Shown here: piece after piece, positions 37,811 through 48,844 of the stretch
Position numbering within the stretch: position 1 is the stretch's first letter
Layout of the letters: each line of letters starts with the position of its first letter
NCBI GenBank assembly: GCA_958496175.1
Contig: OY292275.1
Coordinates: 31,163,001-31,227,000 of the forward strand
Length of the DNA stretch: 64,000 nucleotides
Direction of reading: 5' to 3'
DNA from: Sisyra terminalis
Lineage: Eukaryota > Arthropoda > Insecta > Neuroptera > Sisyridae
Notes under the pieces: model-generated
Told to the model about the DNA's origin: nothing
The model's input: only the letters and a program-made list of their open reading frames with translations
Database searches by the model: none
Translations under genes and position numbers: made by a program

Positions 37811-39600
37811 ACATTTTTTTCTTTTTTTGGAAATTGCCAAAGATGAACGCCATTTTTCAATTGTAAAACACAGTATAGACAAATTGAAAACTTATGACTT
37901 AATAGTTGCAATGAATTATTGTTGCAAGTCTTAATTTTGTATAAAAATGAATAATTGAGTAATTTTTATACTTTATATTTCAACTGTATTGTCTGTATTT
38001 GTGTGTTAGAAGTTGTAAATATTTGATTTTGATTCAAAGTGTTAGAAGAAAAATATTTCTGTAGAAATTTTTTTCTTTTTGTGTTTTGTCCTACTTTGGT
38101 GATAGTTGTTTTACAAAAGACTTATGTTTATAAAATTATATTTTACTTTTATTTTTAAAACAAAGATGTAAAATAATTTATCGTTATGTGATAATTTTCC
38201 ATTATGATATTTTTAATTTGATACTCTCTTAATTTAAATTCTGAAAATAATTTAACTACGTCCAGTGTATTTGTATCATCTAAATAGACCTGAAATATTA
38301 TTTATGATTTAAAAATCCAGTCAATATTGAATTGTAAAATTATCAATAACCAGGTTCGGATCTACGTACTCGTAAAACCTCCAATGTGTAGTAGTACAAC
38401 AAGGAAGTAGTAAAATAAATCGTTTCTAGTGCAAGTGTTTTATATTCGTCATTTGTAAGAATTTGTATAGATCTGAACCTATATATTATAAGTCCTTTAT
38501 AAAATCAATTATAAATGCTTAGTTTTTAAATAAAAATCTTACTTTTTTGACTCCGCATCTCTTTGCTTAAAGAGAAATTTGCATAAACGGAATTTGAAAA
38601 AAAAATTATAAATAATATTTTTATAGCAGATTGAAATTGTTAAATCGTATTTTTCGGGTTGTACTACATTAAAATTTTTGTAATTGTCGATTTTGTATAC
38701 AAAAACAAACGTACCTTTAAATTGGGTATTTTTTTGGAAAAATAATTGGTACTGAATTATAAGTTCAGTATATTTACTATTTCAATACTTGTACAATAGT
38801 ATTTGTTAATTGAATTGTGAATAATAAATCAATTTTGTAATATTGGTTTGGAGAAAATAAATCCTACAATATCTATTTATATGCATAACTTGTCTTTGAA
38901 ATGAATTGAAAATCTAAAATTGTAAAAACTTTTTAATTTGTTGACGAAATTCAAAGTATAAAACACAAAAGAAAATATATTAATGAATTGTACAGTACAA
39001 GGTGTACTGTGAATGTACTGTACAATCTAAATAATTTAGAGCCTAAACAAAAATTTGTACCTGCTTTTTACACCAATAAAAGCCTTTATAGTGGATTTTT
39101 TTTTTTACAATTGCAGCGTAAAATTATTTTTATTTATTATTAAGTATTTTTATTTTCAAATGTTTATTTTTTTAAAAAAAAAAGTTGTAAAAAGTAGAGT
39201 ACTTTGACAATTTACAAAAGTAATTCAATAAATATTTGATTTTTTGTTTGGATTCATGTTTCGTTATAATCGTTGGGTTTATAAAATAAATATTATAAAT
39301 TATTGTCAGAAAATATTTTTTATACTTAATAATTTTTTTACTCATTTTTAATTTTGATTGTGATCAAACGATATTGTTTTAAAACAGGTTTCTACAACAG
39401 CGTTGTGTTTAAAGTGTACTATAGCAAAACTGATTGTTTTAAGATTAAGATAATTTTTTTAAATAAAGAGTAAAATTACTGAATAAAGTTTGTTTTTGTA
39501 TTTACAACCTTAATATTAATCTTATAATTTTTAAGTTAGATTTTCAAATATTGATATCTGAAAAATATAAGATAAGTTTAATGCTAAGGAGAATTGAACT
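37811..39600 (+). other. Probable wnd 3' UTR and downstream DNA
   Basis: The stop codon is at 37808-37810. Several AATAAA hexamers follow, for example 38414-38419 and 39075-39080, with more around 39466-39485. The transcript end cannot be fixed from sequence alone. The block is AT-rich with poly-T runs and no competing open frame. Confidence 0.45.
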
Positions 39601-39629
39601 TTCTGTGTGCCTCAAAAGGCATGGTCAGA

Positions 39630-39998
39630 GCAATATGTTGGAAGAGTGCTTAATATTAAAGTAGTCCACTTATAAAACCATAATGAATGGCCCTCTGTAG
39701 AACCATTCATTTAATCTATACCATCAAACGAGTGCAAGTATATCAATGCCCCATTACTAAAAAGTCTTAAAAATTTAACTGAATTAAAACAATTCCTTGT
39801 TATGCTTGTTATGCTTGTACAAGCATAACAAGGAATTGTTTTAATTCAGTTAAATTTTTAAGACTTTTTAGTAATGGGGCATTGATATACTTGCACTCGT
39901 TTGATGGTATAGATTAAATGAATGGTTCTACAGAGGGCCATTCATTATGGTTTTATAAGTGGACTACTTTAATATTAAGCACTCTTCCAACATATTGC
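39630..39998. repeat. Perfect palindrome, 180-bp arms
   Basis: The arms 39630-39809 and 39819-39998 are exact reverse complements as far as I can check, with a 9-bp spacer around TATGCTTGTA. Complementarity stops abruptly at both outer ends. There is no open frame. It may be a recent inverted duplication, a foldback element, a hairpin-RNA source or a fold-back sequencing/assembly artefact. Confidence 0.9.
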
Positions 39999-39999
39999 G

Positions 40000-41090
40000 T
40001 GATATTCTAATTTATTTTCTTGCGGATGTAAGTTTATCGGAACCGAAAATTTTAAATTGAATTTTTCAGAGTTGGAGTTGGAATATAAATCAAAACCATA
40101 GTCAGAAATTAAGGGTAGGCCTAATGAAATCATAGAAATAAAATTAAAAAGTCTATACCTTGGGTTAATTAGATATAAATTATTAAACGCATTCGTAATA
40201 CGGAACAATAAAGTAGGACTTTGAACAATTTAATAAAAAATAAATAAATAAATTTATTTGGTTGATTCTGAAAGTAGCATATTGTTCTCTATTAACAAAA
40301 GTGGTAGTTTTACCAGCTTTACTTCCGATTAACCTTTGATTTCAAAATATTCGGAGTCAGAGGTGTAAGATCAATTGGAAGTACCGAATTTTCCGAGTAA
40401 GAGTCAAAGCTCCGTAATATTTCTAATTTCTATTAACAACGTTTAATTTTTTTAAATAAACCCCAGTTCGAAATCCTGCGGTTATAGATTTTTTTATACC
40501 TACTCTGTTTTCTACTTTACAAAATATTCAGTATTTTCCGTAGTTGAAGTCCTTCTTCCAGCGTTCCCTTGGCCCTAGGGAACGCTAAAGAAAGAATAGT
40601 TGTTGAGAGTAAAATCCTTTGGATCGGGTTAGACAATTCTTCCTTTCTATTATTTTTGGTTCATCAAAAAATTCGAATACCAACATTTTTCAGAATTCTA
40701 TAAAAATATTATATAGTATATATATTATTATTTTCTAGTCTCATAAATGTTGCAGTGCTATGTATGGTTTAATTGGTAGATATCAAAATGTGCATAATAC
40801 GATTAACTTCATAAATAAGCTATTTACTATACAATGATTCATTAGAATGATACATTATTTAAGGAAGTTTACAAATATAAAAAGTTACGACGCATGTACG
40901 AAACGTCGCATGTAATAAATAAAGTTTTAACCAAGTATCACTGATCAACAAAATTTTGTAAAAAGTAAAGTAAGCAGTATTTTCGAAATATCTACCTAAC
41001 CTCTCCACAAAATCATATGTATATTAATTTGAGTAGGTCTAGTTTCCGTGATATTTTGTAACAATGTCTGTGGTGTTATTAATATTTTGG
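40000..41090. other. Intergenic stretch between the wnd 3' end and the TE-like pseudogene
   Basis: AT-rich. It contains a small hairpin at 40560-40586 (AGCGTTCCC / GGGAACGCT around TTGGCCCTA). The minus-strand open frame at 39975-40208 has no domain and overlaps the palindrome end, so it is not called. Confidence 0.4.
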
Positions 41091-41104
41091 GAATACAATA
41101 CAAA

Positions 41105-41891
41105 ATTGAAGGGTGGCGTTTATTTATTGATGCTTCAAAAACAAGCTTAAAGGCAGTTTTGTTACAATAATGGTAATAATCTTCCCTCTGTACCGGTAGG
41201 TTATAGTGCTAACATAAAAGAATTCCATGAAACAATGAAATTTCTTTTAGAAAAGATTAAATATGGCGAACATAAATAAAAAATTTACGGAGATTTAAAA
41301 GTTGTTGCCCTTTTATTAGGATTGCAACTTGGGTATACAAAATGTTGTTGTTTTCTTTGTGAATGGGACAGTAGGGATGGGGAAAACCATTACGTTAAAA
41401 AAAAAACTTTGTGAAAGCAATGAATAAAAATGGCGCTGGATTTCCAATACCTAAAAGAAAAATTCCCTAAAATCAGTGACGCTAAGATTAAAGAAGGTGT
41501 ATTTGTAGGTCCTCAAATCAGGCAAGTGATAAAAGATGATATACTTAAAGAACAACTCGATGGTTCAGAAAAACCAGCTTGGAAAGCACTTATAAAAATC
41601 ACTGAAAATTTTCTTGGAAATCACCGATCAAATGACTATAAAACTATTATCGAGGAACTTTTAGAGAATTATAAAGCATTTGGCTGTAATATGTCCTTAA
41701 AAATACATTTTTTACATTCACATTTAGACTTTTTGGTTGCCGTTAGTGATGAACACGGGGAAAGATTCCACCAAGACATTTTTACCATAGAAAAACGATA
41801 CCAGGGAAAATGGAGTCCAACTATGCTGGCAGATTATTGCTGGGGATTACAGAGGGACGTTCCAGACGCAAAATGTAGGATAAAATCATAA
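41105..41891 (+). pseudogene. Decayed repeat-encoded protein of a family common in arthropod genomes
   Basis: Broken frames read WRLFIDASKTSLKAVLL and GDLKVVALLLGLQLGY, then CCCFLCEWDSRD (41105-41380). After a one-base shift near 41440 comes an open frame (41430-41891) with KISDAKIKEGVFVGPQIR, GCNMSLKIHFLHSHLDF, VSDEHGERFHQDI and KRYQGKWSPTMLADYCW. From memory this matches a large family of uncharacterised, multi-copy, transposon-like proteins in insects and other arthropods. Family members normally have extra residues between HLDF and VSDEHGERF and a longer linker after HYVKK, both missing here. A stop within the first part and the frameshift mark it as a pseudogene. The function of the family is unknown to me. 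Confidence 0.65.
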
Positions 41892-42511
41892 GAAAGTACT
41901 TATATTAATATTGTAACATTGATAAAAAATTAATTTTTGTTAAAATAATTTGTAATTTGAGAAAAGTGAAAAAAATCATATTACAATAAAACTATTCGTA
42001 TCTAAAAGTTTAGACTACTAATTCTACTCTACTTGCCGTTATTCCTAATAGAATCAGCCAAAATTTTTCTTGTTACACAGAAAAAAAGTTTTTTTGTTGA
42101 TCAGTGTTATTTTTAATCCATGTCCTCTGAGCATTATTATAAAAAGTTACGACTTTAACGATTATGACAATTCCCACAAGTGTTTTGACAATTAAATGTA
42201 AAATTTTTCAAAAAATAGAGTTCATTGAATTGTGCACTGAAGAACTCAGTTAATGATTGACTTTATTTTTCATTTAAATACTTCAATAATAACAATTTTT
42301 AAATAATACAACAATGAAAAAAATTGTTTCATTGTCAGTATTTGATTTTATATATTGTTGTTTATATGTACCCATTGCCATACTGCAACTACATATTTGC
42401 AGCTATATAATGTGTACATACTGTTTAGTTAATGTCATCTAGTTTACTTTGTTAACAATTGTCAATTTGAAATAAAACAATTTTCATTAATTATAACATA
42501 AATTAGCGAAA
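41892..42511. other. ARMC1 upstream region and 5' UTR
   Basis: This 620-bp AT-rich gap separates the decayed TE gene from the ARMC1 start. No TATA box or initiator stands out. The last bases before the ATG (AGCGAAAATGG) give a good start context. Confidence 0.4.
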
Positions 42512-43558
42512 ATGGCGACTGAAATATCGATTATAAAATCTTACGTTGAAATAGCAGAGAACTTCAAATTCCACAAGTCTTTGTTAAAAGTGAGTACATT
42601 AAAAGCTTTGTAGGTATCTATAGGTACATAACAATTAAAAAAAATCGTTTCAGGAAAAAACAGGAATTTTGTATGCAGCGACTGCATTAGAATCGTCCAA
42701 TTTGGACGTAGTAAGTATTGCAGTGGAATTTTTTCGTTTGTTAATTGATAATGAAGATAATCAAATGAAGTTACTAACTCTTTTTGGAATTATGGAAGCA
42801 TTGGAATCAGCCTCAATAAGGTACATTATTATTTTCATAATTTCATCATTGCTTTAATTTTTTATTTCGATTGATACAATTAGATTACGTTTTATTAATC
42901 CTGAACTATCCGAAAATGCTCGGCAATTAGTGGTGACTTTACAACAATCATCTCCTCCAGCTTTAAATACTAGACATCGACAACGAAATACATACAAAAA
43001 TAAAACAAAGAATTTGGTTTTTGTTCTCTACGTTACGGGATTAAATCCGGTATATCGAGTTAAATGATTTAATTAATAAAATAAATTAAACTATTTTTAG
43101 GATACTCGCCGTAATTTAGAATCAACGTTAATATGTATACAGGGCGTTGTTTCTGTTGTGATCGATATTGATCACCAACGATGCACTTTACGAGTCAAAC
43201 CTCATATTCCTATTAGATACATAATACAACAAATTCTGATTAGATGTGGTCTTCGAGCTCGATTGGTGGCGAGAAATTCAAAAAATCAAGAAGTAAATTG
43301 AGATAATTTTATATTAATCTTGAAATCTTTTTAAAGATACAAGTATAGAATTGAAAACAATAATTTCAAAATAAATTTTAGATACTAACAGATCTTCTAA
43401 GTGTTTCGGATGAAGAAGAAGATGAAGACGACAATTTACCACCTTATTTGCCAGAAGAAGATTCTCCAATAAAAGCGACTGCTATTACTTCAGCTCAAAA
43501 GTTTAGCAAGTGGGTTCATTCTGCAACATCCTTTTTTGATAAAACGTTTTACTGGTAA
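42512..43558 (+). CDS. ARMC1: Armadillo repeat-containing protein 1 (ARMC1)
   Basis: Human ARMC1 is found in the cytosol and at mitochondria, where it associates with the MICOS/SAM bridging complex and DNAJC11. Exons 42512-42589, 42654-42820, 42884-43049, 43101-43292 and 43382-43558 join in phase to give 259 aa (human about 282). Residues 1-95 form the helical armadillo-like part (LDVVSIAVEFFRLLIDNEDN). Residues about 124-198 form the HMA-like ferredoxin fold (KNLVFVLYVTGLNPDTRRNL ... GVVSVVIDI), which lacks a metal-binding CxxC, as in the family. An acidic stretch DEEEDEDD, then LPEEDSPIK and the terminal FDKTFYW, match the conserved ARMC1 C-terminus. The introns are 51-89 bp. All motifs are intact, so the gene should be functional. 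Confidence 0.93.
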
Positions 43559-43606
43559 CTTGATTCTTAAGTTGTTTCGATTGCAATGTAATGTTTTTTT
43601 GCGTTA

Positions 43607-43612
43607 AATAAA
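43607..43612 (+). terminator. Likely ARMC1 polyadenylation signal
   Basis: AATAAA lies 49 bp after the ARMC1 stop codon and is followed by an AT-rich tract, a normal distance for a short insect 3' UTR. Confidence 0.55.
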
Positions 43613-43619
43613 AAGCAAA

Positions 43620-44610
43620 AAACTAATTAATAACATAGTCAATTTTATTATTTTGAAGTTGATTAAATGCAAATAATATGAAAATGATTCATTGATTAAT
43701 AAAGTTCACTAGAATAAAAATAAAAGTTGGGTCAGTTCTTTAAAAAAAAAACATTAAAGTACATAGTCATATTAATAATATTAGCTATAATAACTTATGG
43801 CATATGCAATTTCTTCAGCGTAAGCTTTCGAATAAATTTTACAATATAAATTACGTTGATGGTGTGTTTGGTCGTTCATGGTTAAACTTAATGAAATTCA
43901 TAATTTGCCTTTAGGAACGATAGGCTTTCTTTATAAAATATGTAATAATTGTAATCAATGTTAATTGAGGTGAAATAAGAGGGGTGGGGTGTCTGCTTGT
44001 ACAGGTTGAGCCGCCTACATTACAGGCAACTTACCTGGTTTATAAAGCAGACTGCTTAGACATACATTTATCATACTTACACGTACACACACGATCATCT
44101 AGAAAATACGTATAATTAAATATGTTCACCGGCGTTACGCATTATTTCTAACCGCAAGATATCCAGCTTCTTACAACTTTTTATATTTTCTTATGTTCCA
44201 ATCGTCGCACAAATGCATTATTGTGCAGGCATCTAGAACTAAAAATATTTCTAATTTATTATTATTAACTTGTCTTAAATCTACGATGGTGAAAAAAAAA
44301 TTTACTTAGGTACATGTTCCGTAAAACTTTCAATTATTGCTGATCATTTTAAATAATACATCAATACGAACAATGAACATATTAATATAGTTCATATTAT
44401 CATTTTCTACATTTGAGTGGCATTTTTATTTTGTGTAGCAAAAACGACAATTTCTGAATTATCGTATTCTTAAAAAAATGATTTTGTTTTCGAGTTAACT
44501 TTTTATTTATGTTATTATGTTCGCTACTCTTAAGTAACATATATTTTTTTCCGATCACAATGTGATATGCGACGCGCATCAATGTTGACCATACGATGTG
44601 TATAATTATA
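43620..44610. other. Intergenic stretch after ARMC1
   Basis: AT-rich, with a slightly GC-richer patch at about 43975-44060. No open frame with a recognisable domain. Confidence 0.4.
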
Positions 44611-44679
44611 GTAGATACACTTATCAAAAAGTATCTAAGTTAGCAAAAAGTAACTAAAAACAAAATTTGCAAAGCTTAT

Positions 44680-44840
44680 TGGTGACCGAGTGGTCAACGT
44701 AAACGCTCCAAAACCGGTAGGTGTTGGATTCAATCCTCGTTTCGAGCAAATTTTGGATATTTCTCGATTTTTATTAACCCTGGAGTCGCTAAAGACCTTA
44801 GTAGTTATATAGCGATGGTAAATAACAATTAAAAAAAGTA
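44680..44840 (+). mobile_element. tRNA-derived SINE, copy B
   Basis: The A box region TGGTGACCGAGTGGTCAACG and B box region GGATTCAATCCTCG are joined by GCTCCAAAACCGGTAGGTGT. The tail shows GAGTCGCTAAAGACCTTAG, then TATAGCGATGGTAAATAACA and a poly-A-rich end. Copies are at 20009 and 48670. Confidence 0.85.
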
Positions 44841-45009
44841 CGCACGTGACAAATTACACTTATGTGTCGTAATTAAAAAAAAAGCTTTTAATCCACTGCC
44901 ACAGCATACTCCGGTAGTGCCAGAAATGGTACACCAGTTATAAGTACTTTGTCATTACTAAAAAACGATACAATTTTAAACACAATTTTCCTTTAATATC
45001 AAAATACAT

Positions 45010-45785
45010 AGTAAGCAAACGTATGACAAGGACAAAGACAAGGAAAAAGAATATAAAGTTATAAACACATCCGTATGTGTGTAATACAAATATAATAATT
45101 ATTGTCTCAAATTTGAACTATGATGTCATTAGTTTCAACTGTCATTTCGATTTCATACAATTACGAATTTTAGCCATTTGTCAGTTATGTTAGTGTTGCG
45201 CTGTGAATATTTCACGGAAAGTTACTGACTTTTAAATAAAAGTTTAAATTGGGTATTTCATAGATATTGTATATAGACAGTTGGTTGTTTGTACATTCTG
45301 TATAATATGTATAAACATATTACTTATTCAAAATCTATATATTCATATATCACATATTCTATGAATTAATATTTATCCGTTTATGCGTACAGTAAGAAAC
45401 TGATTTTTAATTTAAATATAGAAAAATATAATGTATCAATCGACTTTTATTATATTGTTTTCAATATTATACTGAATAATTTCAGAAAAATATTTTTTTT
45501 TGAATAAATTTTAATTCTCATAATAATAATAATAATAATAATAATAATAGGCAAACGTAAGTAATATGTATGCATATATTTCGGCAAAGGTTTGACAAAT
45601 ATTGTAAACACATACGTGTGAGTAAAATACAATCATTGTTTCAAATTTGAACTGAATGATTGTTGTCAATCGTTGTTATGGTTCCAACAGTCATTTTGAT
45701 TTCATTCATTCAATTGCCAATTATTTCCATTAGTCAGTTGTGTCAGTATTGAGCGGTGAATATTTTACGGGAAATTACGAGTTGT
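45010..45785. repeat. Diverged direct repeat (about 45045-45235 and 45590-45780)
   Basis: Both copies run in the same order: AAACACAT-CGT, TTTCAAATTTGAACT, CAGTCATTT-GATTTCAT, GTCAGTT-TGT, GCG-TGTGAATATTT-ACGG-AA-TTAC, with many substitutions. It is probably a subrepeat of the surrounding element, or two old insertions of the same sequence. Confidence 0.6.
45520..45549. repeat. AAT trinucleotide microsatellite
   Basis: About ten uninterrupted ATA/AAT units lie between the two copies of the direct repeat. Confidence 0.9.
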
Positions 45786-46129
45786 GTATTAACACGGATA
45801 TTGTTTAAACTATAAAATATTCGAAAATATTTAGTTCAACGATGTTTATTTTCTCCATGTTCTAAAGGTTCTAACTTCGTTTATAGCTATAACTTCGTAT
45901 CTGGTTCGGGATTGTTTGGGTTGATCGCCCCTCCCTCCTTTTCCGATAAACGAAAAACATGCGCCAACATGTGCGAGTGCTGACTTAACATGATCGATTA
46001 CTTTTTTTTAAGGTAACTACCTAGATACCCAAATTAACTTCGGATATTTTTTTCAAAAAGTAACTTATCTAGAAGTAACGTATCTAGATTCTATCCAAAA
46101 ATATCTTTGAGACCTCTGGTGTATAGTTA

Positions 46130-46215
46130 TAATTAGGGATTGCAATATTGAACCAATGCCGGTATTCGGTATTTTTATTGTAAATAGTTTTACTTTTTTT
46201 ACCGGTAGATTCGGC
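46130..46215. repeat. hAT-like MITE end with CCGGTATTCGGTATT motif
   Basis: The sequence GGGATTGCAATATTGAACCA followed by GCCGGTATTCGGTATTTTTA is a typical terminus of GGTAT-rich non-autonomous elements. A related inverted end occurs at 55625-55715. It abuts the right end of the preceding element. Confidence 0.45.
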
Positions 46216-46219
46216 AGAT

Positions 46220-48665
46220 ACTGTTTATAAACAGCGACGTAATTCAATTTTAAATATTTGAAATCAAGTGTACATATTTATAATGTGCCGCACATAGTTC
46301 AAAATTCTGACTGTAATTGTAGGAAAGCGATTTTTTTTCTAGATTTGCCAGGGAAGGGTGCCTTTTTTCTAGCTTAGAGAACATTTTAGCTTATTTAGCT
46401 AAGGAAAATCATTTGTTCTCAGTAGCGTAGTTTGGTGGGTGTAGGAGAGATCATGACCCCGGGCAGTACATGAAAATGGGATAGCATATTGATATTGATA
46501 ATTCTATAAAATATTTTGTTTCGAGATAAACACGAAAAGTACATTTAAAGGTATTTTACTTTCTATCTATAAATAGAAGGCGGCGAATTTCCGGCCAACC
46601 ATGGGCGGAAAAATCACAAGCTACACCACTGACTGTACCAGTATCGATGTTGATTAGTTTTTCTACCAAAATCGTTCAATATATTAAGTTTATTGAAGAA
46701 TGTAATTATTAAAGTAAACATTTTTGTTTTAAATATCTTTTATAAAAAATTACCGATTATATGTTTTTGTCATACACAATTAATTACAGATTACAAATGA
46801 AATTTTTATAATAATTATCTATACTTCTCTAATATATACCATCTGAGTTTTATTACAAAAACGCATTAAGCTATATTATTTTAAACATTTATTTTTGTGA
46901 GAAGGTTGATTTAAAATGTTACGACGTTAAGATAGAAGCGGATATAATTTGAATGAATTTGGTAATAAAAAATAAAATAACCATTCTTAATTTTTTAATG
47001 ATAGATGCTGTTTTTTAAATGGAAATAAATGAAGTTACTATTTATTTCCTAAACTTTCAAATCTGAAAAACATTTATAAATTATATGTTTTACAGTTAAT
47101 TATTACAGTCTTAATTTATGATAATGAATATAGAGAATATACTTAGATTTATTTTTCCAAATATATGTACGGTTATATATAAAAAATCAATTTACTGCGT
47201 TTTTATGAGGATAACTAATCAGCTTCTCACGGTATAGATAGTTAAATTTTAAATACCTATAATTTCAATGTAAAATTTAAATGCTGGTTTTTAATAAATA
47301 TCTAATTTAACCCATGTAAAACTAGTCATGTAAAAACTTTTGAAAAAAAATTGTAGGTATAGCTACTGCCTAGTTGAATGCATTTCAATATAGGTAGATA
47401 TAAGAAGTAGCATATGTTTGGAAATATTACTTTTTAGTAAGTGGGGTTGTACATGTAATTATTAATTGTAATTAATTTGTATAACTATGAGACAATTAAA
47501 TAATAGTTATGTTGAAGGCGTTATTAATACTCCTAAAATATGATGTGGCAAAAAATATAAAATGCATAAATAAAACAATCGCGGGGGAGATGCTAAATCT
47601 GTCAGCTGCCTCTTCAGACACCACATTTAACGACATCAAAAGAATATGTCAGGGTTTTAATTTATATGTTGGCAAACTGCCTGATTTAAGCCATCACTCG
47701 CCACCGAAAGATTCACCTTCACTTTTTATATGAACCAGAAAAAAATATTTCTGTTCATTTTAATTTTTTTATTCATTTTATATTATACACTATGAAATTA
47801 AGCATTTTTCATGTATGTTTTCAAAACATTCCAGAAACTACTTAATCATTTGTACCGGCTGTTTTATTTGTTTATTTTTTTATCAGCCACTGAGAAAAAT
47901 AGGAGGACATTATCTTGTGCTTAACATATTTTCAGCAATTAATCAAATTAATTTTCTCAACATAAATTCAGATTGAAAAGTTAATTTTCTATGAAGAAGA
48001 ATATTACTTTATTGTTTTGATACGCTTTTGAGTTTATTTAATATTTGTTGATAAATTAATCACGGAAATAGCTTTTTACGGTTTTTAAAGAAATATTAAA
48101 AATATAACACTAATTATTATTGATACTGGGACCAATTTGTACAGGAATGAGGCAAGTCTAATGGATAAAATATACATTTACGCTTTGGAGCTTACCAAAT
48201 ACTTATACCTACACTTATTCCATTTATATATTTAACTTAATTAGTAATATTCATTTTTAATCTTAGAAGGTAGGTAAGTATATTAAGAAAAGCATGATAG
48301 GATTTATATTGGTCAGAAACGGATGTTCTTGATCATTATTGGTTAAGTTTCTGATTTAAACAAGCAAGTAATTGGAACAAACTTAAAATTTAACTATGCT
48401 AGTTGTTCTTTTTTATACCAGCTCAAACAATTTAATTGGGTGTAAAAGTTACTCAATTATACGTTCAGTAACAAGGAATGTAATTTAGTTCTAAATCAGT
48501 TAAAAAGTTATTCAAAATTTTTATTACATTATAAGTTTTTATGATATTTGGTACCTATTCAGATTTCACTTGATAACATATCAATTATAGATATTGGTTT
48601 CTTTTTGTTTAAAATAACTTACGTTTCATATTTAATTTTTTCGTGGAGTATCAATAATTTTAAGC
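46220..48665. other. AT-rich intergenic region
   Basis: No gene established. The plus-strand open frame 47509-47733 (74 codons) is GC-richer than its surroundings but matches nothing I know. Everything else is AT-rich and featureless. Confidence 0.4.
47509..47733 (+). CDS. Unrecognised small open frame of 74 codons
   Basis: It runs ATG to TGA, beginning MLKALLILLKYDVAKN and containing GEMLNLSAASSDTTFNDIKR and KLPDLSHHSPPKDS. The codons are noticeably less AT-rich than the flanks, which is the only reason to list it. Tandem stops precede the ATG. There is no signal peptide, membrane segment or known domain. It could be an exon of a longer gene, a TE scrap or chance. Confidence 0.15.
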   Translation: MLKALLILLKYDVAKNIKCINKTIAGEMLNLSAASSDTTFNDIKRICQGFNLYVGKLPDLSHHSPPKDSPSLFI

Positions 48666-48669
48666 CTAC

Positions 48670-48840
48670 TGGTGGCGGAGTGGTCTAGGTGATCGCTCCA
48701 AAACTGGTAGGTGTTGAGTTCGATCTTCGTATGGAGCAAATTTTCAATATTTTTCGGTACGGATTTTTATTACTCATAGAGTCGCTAAAAACGTTAGGAG
48801 TTATAAAGCGACGGTAAATACCTAACAATTAAAACAAAAA
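48670..48840 (+). mobile_element. tRNA-derived SINE, copy C
   Basis: The A box region TGGTGGCGGAGTGGTCTAGG and B box region GAGTTCGATCTTCG are joined by CGCTCCAAAACTGGTAGGTG. The tail has AGAGTCGCTAAAAACGTTAG, then TATAAAGCGACGGTAAATAC and AATTAAAACAAAAA. It matches copy B from head to tail. Confidence 0.85.
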
Positions 48841-48844
48841 TGTT

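Larger units (their letters stand above)
44615..46125. mobile_element. Second copy of the GTATCTAAGTTAC-ended hAT-like family
   Basis: The left end carries AAAAGTATCTAAGTTAGC near 44626-44643. The right end (46010-46120) carries GGTAACTACCTAGATACCC and, inverted, a CAGAGGTCTCAAAGATA terminus. These resemble the ends of the element at 26989-28081. Inside are a SINE (44680-44840), a diverged direct repeat and an AAT microsatellite. Boundaries are approximate. Confidence 0.45.

Noticed and set aside
40560..40586. Small hairpin as a transcription terminator
   Set aside because: The genome is eukaryotic and there is no adjacent gene end. A 9-bp stem can occur by chance.
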